This document shows positions 22,097-29,186 of a stretch of DNA of 29,186 bases, piece by piece. This DNA comes from Rodentolepis nana. Lineage: Eukaryota > Platyhelminthes > Cestoda > Cyclophyllidea > Hymenolepididae. The stretch lies in assembly GCA_900617975.1 (NCBI GenBank), contig UZAE01000239.1:1-29186 (forward strand). Direction: 5' to 3'. How positions within the stretch are numbered: position 1 is the stretch's first letter; every line of letters starts with the position of its first letter. The notes under the pieces were generated by a model. That model had not been told where the DNA came from. It did no database searches and worked only from the letters and a program-made list of their open reading frames with translations. Both the position numbers and the translations under genes were made by a program.

Positions 22097-25000
22097 CTTG
22101 TACATCATGTTGACCTTGGCCATTATTTGAGTTAGCAGAAATGATATTAGTAGTTGAGGGTTCATCTTCTCCACAAAGCTCCTCGTTTTCCAACAGATCC
22201 AATCGATCCTCCGCTTTTTGCCTGTTGGCACCAAAGTGAGTAATTTGAGGAACCAAATATGAGTGAGAGCTACTCGATAGGGGACCAGAAGAGGCCTTTA
22301 GCACTCCGTTGTCACCACTAGCAAAGAAGACCGCGTTGGGTGCAACTTTGAATTCCTTGTGATTGTTGCCCAGGCGGGAATGTTGAAGGCAACGACGGAA
22401 AACATCTGGAACTCGTCTGTGCTGACGAAGCACCGTTGTAATATCCTTTCTACGGCGGCAGTAAAGAAACCCTCCAATTATGGTCAATATCACAATTAGG
22501 GCTATGATAAACATCAGATTCTTCTTTGATAGTCCAAAGCTCTAAAAAATAGAAAAAGATTGAACTAAGTATTATATTATAATAGGACGAGGAAGTTAAC
22601 AGTTGCCATTATATATCATTAACTAGGTTCGTGGGGTGAGGTGGGGGGGGGGGGGGGGCAAAACATTGGTTATTATTTCACTGCATTCGAAACTCAAGGA
22701 ATATACGTGATTGGCTATTCGGCAGATTTGCAATGAGCTAAATATGTACAACGAATAGACGCTATCGAAATTGATGGAAATCATGCTTTAGGATAACGTT
22801 CATAAGAATCAAAGGCAGATGACACAGATTCGTGTTCGCATATTTTTACCTAGCTTCAACTTTCAAGTGTGGGGTGTACGATAGACTTACCTCTACGTGG
22901 TGCACCCTGGGCAACGTCTATTAACCGGCAGTTGACTTCCCACTTAAAACTACCATGACCCCACTGCATGTCATATTCGCCCTCTTCCACAGTACTCATC
23001 TTTCCTTTTCTCCGCCTTTTTGTCTGTCTGTTTATTTACATCTTTAAATCACTCTTCTGTTCCAACTCTCTACTATCTTTCCACTTTATCTGTTCCTCCC
23101 CTCTGTGAAGTCTGAAGTCAGCTAAAGGGCTAAACACCTGCCATTTGATATAAGTAAATAAATACCTTTCAATTGTACTACTGTTTATTAATAAGTATTA
23201 TCAAAACAACCGCCTGTGCAGCAAACCCTCTTCATAATTGAAGAAAAGGAAATCTAAATAGAAGAGAATGTACAGCAAAGTTATTTCGTTAATCTCCACT
23301 AAATGAATGAAACATTGGGTATTCGTTTTCAAGTCAAGTTCTGTTTTAGAATCTGCTTAAATATTGTGTCAAAATTTGGCAATTTTCGCCTAACATGACA
23401 ACATTTGGAGGCAAAAATTTGAGCGTATAATAATATATAACCAAGTCAAGAAGAGGTCTCTTTAAACCCCATTTATAAGTACTTATAAAGCTGCGCCCTC
23501 TAATCAAAGAAAGTTGGATACCGATTTTTTATTTTAACTTAAGAATGTAAATTTTTAAGCTGACAAAATGAAAGTAGACGTAGAGAACAATCATTCAAAA
23601 AAGTAAAACGACTGCTCCGGTAAAATACGAGAAGCGGAGAAGAGTGAGTGTTCACTCTACAAGCCCCTTTCCACTTCACAGGCCAAAAATGGCCCTTAAA
23701 AGTCAATTCTTGCTTTAAGACACAGCAGATTGTCAAGCTCGCTTCCATTCCATAGTGAGAGGTGTGATGCGGAAAATCACTCGGAAATGACAGAGAGAGA
23801 GAGAGAGAGAGAAAAAGACCAAAGTAGATAAGATATCATACGCAAATACTTTATACCCTTTTTCCTTCATATTCAACTTCATTTAAGAACAATGAATTGC
23901 TTTTGATGCCGCCTTCAGGAGGATGCACACTGAGGATGCCTTACTGAGCACACGAAAGCAATCTCAACTCCACGAGGTAATTAGTTTTGAGCAGATGGTG
24001 AACATCGGGGGGGGGGGGGGTTTTCCAGCTTTAGATGCTTAGAGCAAACGGAGCAGATTTGTAAACTCGACGTCAAACAACTACAAAACCCCCACGCTAC
24101 CAACTTCAAAATCACAAACGTTGATTGACAGATAAACCTCCGAAACAAACTTCGGAGAAAACTTTTTATTTGCCCCCCCCCCCTCCATTTTAAAATTATA
24201 TTTCATTAAGTTACTATGTTAATAGGGAAAAATCCTTCAATTTAATGGAATGCTTGCAGGGGTATAATATGAGAGAAGAGTTTGAGCGAAAATAAAACCA
24301 AACCTCATTCTAACAGACATGAAGAGAAAATTCGCGTCTTTTCCACAATCAAATAATTCGACAGAAGACGCTAATTTGGAGTTGTCAGGCGCAAGCTACA
24401 AAAAACTTCAAGTCAGTAGTCAATTTTCATATAGAGATGGACTTTTAACACGTTGAATCTTAGTTCTGTACCACACTAGTAGTCCAAAAATGATTATAAC
24501 CGGCCAAAAGAAGGCGAATTCAGTCCCTTCCTTCATCTCACCTTGGATTGATCTCTTTTTTACAATTCAAGTTTCATTTAATCAGTAAATATACATTTTA
24601 AAATGGCCAAAAATGAATTCAGTAAAGGGGGGGGGGGAGTGGCTAGAGCTTCAGCTGAAGGCTTCATACAACCACTGGAAATTTTCGACCCCATTTGAGA
24701 AGGATAAGAACGAAAGAGCAGCAAAAAGTGGAAACTAATGGGGAACGTCGATTTTCCAAAAAAACCTGAGCCTCTAGGCAACAATGACTTGCCAACATCA
24801 CTTTAGAAGACTGTAGAAGTACAGCCCTCCACCAGATGACAGTGAAGACGAAAAAATGAATTTAATTTGATTGGAAAGTTGAAAAGAGTGGAAGGGGGGA
24901 GGGTATAGAAGAGGTGGCAACAATAAAAATATAACTTTTCTGGTTCACCGCTCTTATTTTTTTCCTCCCAAGCTTTGACTTCAGGGAAATTATTAAGGCA

Positions 25001-25878
25001 AATCCATCACTGCTAGAGCCTAAGGCCAAACTGAATCAACAAAGGGAATAAAACTATAAGGAAAAAAATGAGAGGATAAAAATTCATAAGAATGGAAAAA
25101 ACAGGTTTTGCCTTATTGTTCGTAATTTTAAAGACAAAATAGAAATAAAATAGAGTTTGTCATTAAATACTTTTGATTGGTGTGTTTCTTCCAAGCTGGT
25201 CAATAGTGTGTGGAAAATGTAAATGGGAACATAGTTGGCATTGAGAACAAACTAAAATGGTACAAAATGCTTGACTAACAAGAATAGGCGAATAGAATAG
25301 GCCCTTCTCCAAACACCCAAAACCTGAATGCTATTCGCCATTGCAGGTGTGAATTTCGTTGTTATGCCATTGTACCTTCAAACATGAGGCATTAAAACGG
25401 AAATAGTAATGCGTATGAAACTGCATCTCCATTGCCAAAAGCAGGGAAATAGAATATCACTCAGATAACCAACAAAACCGCGACAAGATCAGGATGCCAC
25501 TGATTGCTGCATCTTTCCATACTTCGGTGTCTTCTTTACTCAAGTTATGGTGCAAGTATGAAGAACGGGTTTCTGTAAGTCATACAGAGCTAATAATTCT
25601 CCTTAAGAGATAGCAGAACGACTGGTTACGTGGCGAGTAAAATGAGACTTACGGGATTGAATTTAGGATGACAATGGCTAGTGAGTTCATCGAAGGTTAG
25701 GTTTGAGTGGGGAGGTTCCCAACCACCTTGACAACGAGTTCCGGGGACTTTGAAATAGCCAATCATTTGGAAGAGGTCATGTGCAGACTCCAGATCAATT
25801 AGATCGCAGATATCGATAGACGGAGCATGAGGATTCACCACACATTTTCCATCGCTGTCCCTCCAGTAGCCGTATTTA
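22097..25878 (-). CDS. Sortilin-type VPS10-domain receptor, 3' part
   Basis: Sortilins are type I membrane receptors that sort cargo between the Golgi, endosomes and plasma membrane. Exon 25878-25653 (phase-2 start after TTTCTTTAG, 75 full codons, donor GTAAGT) encodes the end of the ten-cysteine domain: KYGYWRDSDGKC, DIC, then IGYFKVPGTRCQGG and SHC. Four Cys and the CQGG motif match human sortilin in order and spacing. Exon 22541-22097 (after TTTTTTAG, phase 0, 148 codons plus 1 nt, donor GTAGGT) gives SFGLSKKNL, a transmembrane helix (MFIIALIVILTIIGGFLYC), a CRRRK stop-transfer stretch and a ~120-residue tail, longer than the ~53 residues of human sortilin. The tail has DRLDLL, fitting [DE]xxxL[LI] adaptor binding, within an acidic stretch. 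The intron is about 3.1 kb and contains retroposon E. Upstream VPS10 propeller exons were not found and probably lie beyond the right edge. The last exon is unknown; reading through the donor would add about 39 residues to a stop at 21951-21953. Confidence 0.87.
22643..22658. repeat. Poly-G run (16) in the sortilin intron
   Basis: Sixteen G preceded by GGGGTGAGGT; the longest homopolymer in the window. Confidence 0.9.
22871..23165 (+). mobile_element. SINE-like retroposon, copy E, in the sortilin intron
   Basis: Copy E is about 295 bp, forward, antisense to the sortilin gene. It starts GGGGTGTACGATAGACTTACC, has CTACGTGG in the core, and lacks the CGTATACTCATACGG hairpin between the CAACGT and CTATTAACCGG segments. 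It ends CCTGCCATTTGATATAAGTA plus AAATAAATAC. The flanks CTTTCAAGTGT (22860-22870) and CTTTCAATTGT (23166-23176) match at 10 of 11 positions, an eroded target-site duplication. The interrupted C-run (TTCCAACTC) and internal losses suggest an older copy. Confidence 0.82.
23792..23812. repeat. (AG)10 microsatellite
   Basis: Uninterrupted AG dinucleotides in the sortilin intron. Confidence 0.85.
24007..24020. repeat. Poly-G run (14)
   Basis: Fourteen G followed by TTTT; within the sortilin intron. An 11-C run follows at 24173-24183 and an 11-G run at 24627-24637. Confidence 0.9.
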
Positions 25879-26540
25879 CTAAAGAAAAATAGAAATAGCC
25901 ATGAAATAAATTAAGGCTGTCAGTCTACGAGTACGACAACACACATCAAAATAATGCAAACAACATCAGTTTCCGCCAATGAACTCAACAAAATTCTATA
26001 AAGTGTTTGGAGATGCTCTGTTTTTGAATGACGTAAAGTTTTCAACCATAGTTTGAAAGAAAACGTCATCTTATTTGGAGGGAATATATCCATTTCCTTT
26101 ATATTAGACAACGTAAGTGAGCATCAAATAAGAAAGTCTAATGGCACAGCGCCTATATAAAAATCGGATTCACAAACCCCAGAGATACTTCAAGCCCTGG
26201 TCTCTGAACGCATCTGCAGTCCAAAGCAAAGATATAGGCATGCAGTGCACTTTTTATAATCATACGCCTAACAAACTAAGTGTTTGCGGATATAAAAGTT
26301 ACTTTAAATAGTCATATCTTATTTGCAATTGTCCACCGGAGGAAATATAGCAGTAAGAATGTGTAAACACATACAAAAAACGGTATATGAAATGTGATCA
26401 GTGTGTTGAGTAGAGTAGACGATTGCGATGGGTGGAATTGTATCAAACCACTGTAAATTTATAGCTATAAAGAATCCAATTTATTGACAATTTACAATCC
26501 CGTTCCCGTCTCAAGTAACAATATTGACAAATTGGGAGAG
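25879..26540. other. Presumed sortilin intron, left part
   Basis: Begins with the acceptor CTATTTTTCTTTAG (read on the - strand). No earlier VPS10 exon is recognised here. The 63-codon frame at 26111-25920 resembles nothing known. Confidence 0.4.
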
Positions 26541-26769
26541 GGAAACTTTGGAGATGGATTTATTTAAAATGGCAGGCCTTTTTATAGCTACCATTATCTC
26601 TTTAGCTGACTTCGGGCTTCACCGAGAGGAGGAGGAACATCAAAGTGACAAAAAGTCGAGGGGGGGGGGACAGAATAATGATTCACAGATGTGACAGAGA
26701 CAGACAAAAAAGCAAAGAAAAGGTAAGATGAGTACTGTGAATTGGGTTGAATATGGCATACAGTGGGGG

Positions 26770-27079
26770 TAGTTTGAAGTCAGAAGTCAACTGCCGGTTA
26801 ATAGACTGTATACGTTGCCCAGGGTGCACCAGTTTGTTTGCCGTATGAGTATACGTTGCCCAGGGTGCACCACGTGGGCAGTTTGAAGTTGGGTGATGGC
26901 AGTTTGAAGTGAGAAGTCAACTGCCAGTTAATAGACTTTTGGTAGTTTGAAGTCAGAAGTCAACTGCCGAATAATAAAGTGGCAGTTTGAAGTCAGAAGT
27001 CAACTGTCGGTAAATGTAATTTTGCATAGTTTGAAGTCAGAAGTCAACTGCCAGTTAATAGATTTAGTAGTTTGAAGTG
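26770..27079. repeat. Second tandem sub-repeat with a GGCAGTT/AACTGCC hairpin
   Basis: AGTTTGAAGTCAGAAGTCAA and variants occur about six to seven times (near 26770, 26880, 26900, 26943, 26983, 27028 and 27069). In the copy at 26898-26925 the ends GGCAGTT and AACTGCC are perfect complements, giving a 7-bp stem. It derives from the body segment next to the 5' block. Confidence 0.75.
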
Positions 27080-27113
27080 AGCATACGTTGCCCAGGGTGC
27101 ACCACGTGGAGGT

Positions 27114-27290
27114 GCCGTTTGAGTATACGTTGTCCAGGGTGCACCACCTGGAGGTAAGTCTATCGTGAGTATACGTTGCCCAGGGTGCACCACGTGGAGG
27201 TGTATGAGTATACATTGCCCAGGGTGCACCACGTGGAGGTAGCCGAATGAGAATACGTTGCCCAGGGTGCACCACGTGGAGGTAAGGTGT
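27114..27290. repeat. 177-bp block, first copy
   Basis: Identical by eye to 27837-28013. It contains four cores, including the distinctive CACCTGG unit with GGTAAGTCTATCG and a TACATTGCC unit. The order of variants is the same in both copies, so a block of several units was duplicated together. Confidence 0.9.
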
Positions 27291-27836
27291 AGTATACATT
27301 GCCCAGGGTGCGCCACGTGGAGGTAAGACCGTATGATTATACGTTGGCCAGGGTGCACCACGTGGAGGTACCTTTTGCCATATGTGGATACGTTGCCCAG
27401 GGTGCACCACGTAGTAGTAAGATGAGTACTGTGAAGGGGTCGAATATGACAAATAGTCGGGCCATAGTAGTTTGAATTCGAGAAGTCAACTGGCGATCAA
27501 TAGACTTTTTTGCCGTATAATCTGTGGATGGGGCCGAATATGACAAATAGTCGTGCCATAGTAGTTTGAAGTCACCGATCATTAGACTTATTTTGCCGTA
27601 TGAGTATGCGTTGCCCAGGGTGCACCACGTTTTTGCCGTATGAATATACGTTGCCCAGGGTGCACCACGTGATAGACTTACTTGCCGTATGAGTACACGT
27701 TGCCCAGGGTGCACCACGTGGTGCCTTATGAGTATACGTTGCCCAGGGTGCACCACGTGGAGCCGTATGAGTAAACGTTGCCCAGGGTGCACCACGTGGA
27801 GCCGTATGAGTATACGTTGCCCAGGGTGCACCACGT

Positions 27837-28013
27837 GCCGTTTGAGTATACGTTGTCCAGGGTGCACCACCTGGAGGTAAGTCTATCGTGAGTATACGTT
27901 GCCCAGGGTGCACCACGTGGAGGTGTATGAGTATACATTGCCCAGGGTGCACCACGTGGAGGTAGCCGAATGAGAATACGTTGCCCAGGGTGCACCACGT
28001 GGAGGTAAGGTGT
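27837..28013. repeat. 177-bp block, second copy
   Basis: Exact partner of 27114-27290 at an offset of 723 bp. The sequences diverge immediately after GGTAAGGTGT on the right side. Confidence 0.9.
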
Positions 28014-28147
28014 GAGTGTACGTTGCCCAGGGTGCACCACGGACTCTTTTGCCGTGTATACGTTGCCCAGGGTGCACCAGTTTGTTTGCCGTATGAGTAT
28101 ACGTTGCCCAGGGTGCACCATGTGGAAACTTTGGAGATGGATTCTCG

Positions 28148-28184
28148 CCCTAACCCAGTGATTCATAGCCCCTAACCCAGTGAA
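28148..28184. repeat. Two telomere-like CCCTAACCCAGTGA repeats
   Basis: CCCTAACCCAGTGA occurs at 28148-28161 and 28171-28184, 23 bp apart, right beside the right-hand target-site duplication of copy F. CCCTAA equals the common animal telomere unit, but only 1.5 units are present each time. Confidence 0.6.
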
Positions 28185-29186
28185 CTAGACCTATGTAGAA
28201 AATGATTTACCAAATTTAAGGTGGAGGTTCTGTGGTTGTGTTAAGTACTGAAACTGTAGGAGGACTTACGTAGAAACTAAGCATTCTCAAACCCCAATAT
28301 TCATCTGACGATATTACCAGAAATAAGAGAAGCCAGAAGGTATGGAATGAAGGCTTGGATTGGAAATTGAAAATATTAATTTTATGAAAATTAAATAGAT
28401 TTAATGTTGCTTTAAATAGTTAATCAATTGTCGGCTGAGAAGATCTCTGCAAGAACGTCCACGTTTATAAAAAAAGACATAATAATCGAGAGGCTACTTC
28501 GATCACTCTTGGTGGTGTTGTAGGTTCAGGCGACTCAGCATTCAAAACTCAAGACTCAAGCTTATAGTAGTACTTAGCAAAATTGGCATTGAAAGGTTAT
28601 AAAATAGAAGTTTACATGTTTTTGAGATTCCTGGACTTTTCAAATGCCTTCTTTAGAAAACCCGTGACACTGTAGAAGTTGAAAACTAAAGGAACACCAA
28701 ACAATCAACACCAATCCGACTAGAACTGCCCTCAGTATCCATTGTTGGCACCAGTGCTACTACTTGGCAAATATGAAAATGCCAACTGACAAGGGTGCTT
28801 TACCATACGAGAGTCACCAAAGTTATAGAAAAGACCGTCTTTACCCAAATCCACTGGCACTTGTGTTTATTGGTCATTGGCTCCTTTCCCCCTCAATTAT
28901 ATTATAAAAAAACTCAACAACAGTTTCTCCTACACTGTCAAAAACTTATTTGTCAATTTGACTACTCTCCTGCTCCTTACCAAGCAATATACACTCTTGT
29001 AAATTATTAAAATTGCAGACCAATTTGAGGTGGGTATAATTGGCTTAATGAGAACGAATAGTTCTGCAAAATATCTCTCTAGCGTGACTGCCACTTCGCA
29101 TTCCTCTCTCCTCCCCCCCCCCTCCCACTCGCATTTTTTGCCCTATACGAAATCAAGATTACATCGTTTTTTTTATCGGGGGGGGG
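28185..29186. other. No recognisable gene; presumed sortilin intron
   Basis: No VPS10 exon could be read on the - strand. A donor-like CTAC/GTAAGTCC (read on the - strand, near 28265) exists, but the sequence before it is soon closed by a stop. The 71-codon + frame at 28795 has no domain. A 10-C run (29113-29122) is present and the window ends in nine G. Confidence 0.4.

Larger units (their letters stand above)
26814..28122. repeat. Satellite-like tandem array of the 5' block (23 cores)
   Basis: The core GTTGCCCAGGGTGCACCAC recurs 23 times with small variants (TGTCC, TTGGCC, CACCTGG, CACGTAG). Spacing is mostly about 35-50 bp, with two larger gaps filled by body segments. Typical units read CCGTATGAGTATACG, then the core, then GTGGAGGT, some with AAGTCTATCG. 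About 15 cores retain CACGTG. The many open frames on both strands, up to 177 codons, arise because the unit has few stops; their translations simply repeat (GAPWATYTHT, VVHPGQRILIR) and are not genes. Confidence 0.9.
26561..28123 (-). mobile_element. SINE-like retroposon, copy F, expanded to 1.56 kb
   Basis: The left end is a normal tail (TATTTAAAATGGCAGGC) and body, including a 10-G run (26660-26669), up to about 26810. Beyond it, instead of one 5' block, are 23 cores of the 5' block, a tandem series of the GGCAGTTTGAAGTCAGAAGTC segment (26770-27079) and two partial body copies (about 27417-27600). The whole is bracketed by a perfect 20-bp direct repeat, GGAAACTTTGGAGATGGATT, at 26541-26560 and 28124-28143. 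It therefore behaves as one insertion, about five times the length of copies A, B, D and E. It lies in the presumed sortilin intron, transcribed in the same direction as the gene. Confidence 0.85.

Noticed and set aside
26851..28122. CRISPR array
   Set aside because: The repeat spacing comes from diverged copies of the same unit, spacers are not unique, and the host is eukaryotic.
27000..28175. Long open frames in the tandem array (up to 177 codons on -, 64 on +)
   Set aside because: They exist in all three - strand frames at once and repeat the same short peptides, because the unit lacks stops. The array is non-coding repeat.
1..29186. tRNA or rRNA genes
   Set aside because: I saw no convincing B-box with a matching cloverleaf, and no conserved rRNA segment on either strand by eye.

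Overview
The window looks like eukaryotic, AT-rich nuclear DNA from a parasitic flatworm, perhaps a tapeworm. This is inferred from very short and long introns side by side, sparse genes, short-interspersed retroposons, a decayed Ty3/gypsy integrase and splice acceptors placed where a flatworm AUG-ended spliced leader would fit. The species cannot be fixed from sequence alone.

Three conserved genes can be read by joining exons. A complete two-exon gene for the kinetochore protein Spc25 lies on the + strand (13836-14557, 227 codons, 38-nt intron). A complete three-exon gene for the ER translocon subunit Sec61 beta lies on the - strand (15954-15502, 88 codons), and its first coding exon holds only the ATG. 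The 3' part of a sortilin-type VPS10-domain receptor is also on the - strand: one exon holds the end of the ten-cysteine domain (25878-25653), the next holds the transmembrane segment and a long cytoplasmic tail (22541-22097). Its upstream exons probably lie beyond the right edge and its last exon was not found. Spc25 and Sec61 beta are convergent, about 0.95 kb apart. The three genes share no pathway.

Layout: 1-4531 gene-free; 4545-4870 retroposon A; 4884-6660 gene-free; 6663-7190 an unrecognised coding-like relic; 7653-8500 a broken gypsy integrase split by retroposon B (7724-8025); 8610-9063 mosaic retroposon C; 9078-10647 gene-free; about 10648-10952 retroposon D; 10953-13830 gene-free; 13836-14557 SPC25; 15502-15954 SEC61B; 15955-20560 gene-free; 20560-21680 unassigned coding-like islands; 22097 to the right edge the sortilin gene and its introns, with retroposon E (22871-23165) and the expanded retroposon F (26561-28123).

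The most interesting system is the retroposon family. Six copies of one ~300-bp element share a 5' block (GATAGACTTACCTCCACGTGG), a body and an AAAT-rich 3' tail. Four have clear 13-20 bp target-site duplications and a fifth an imperfect one. In copy F the 5' block has multiplied into a satellite with 23 cores inside one insertion of about 1.56 kb, still bracketed by a perfect 20-bp target-site duplication. Copy C has three 5' blocks and an inverted piece of its own 3' end, and looks like an earlier stage of the same process.
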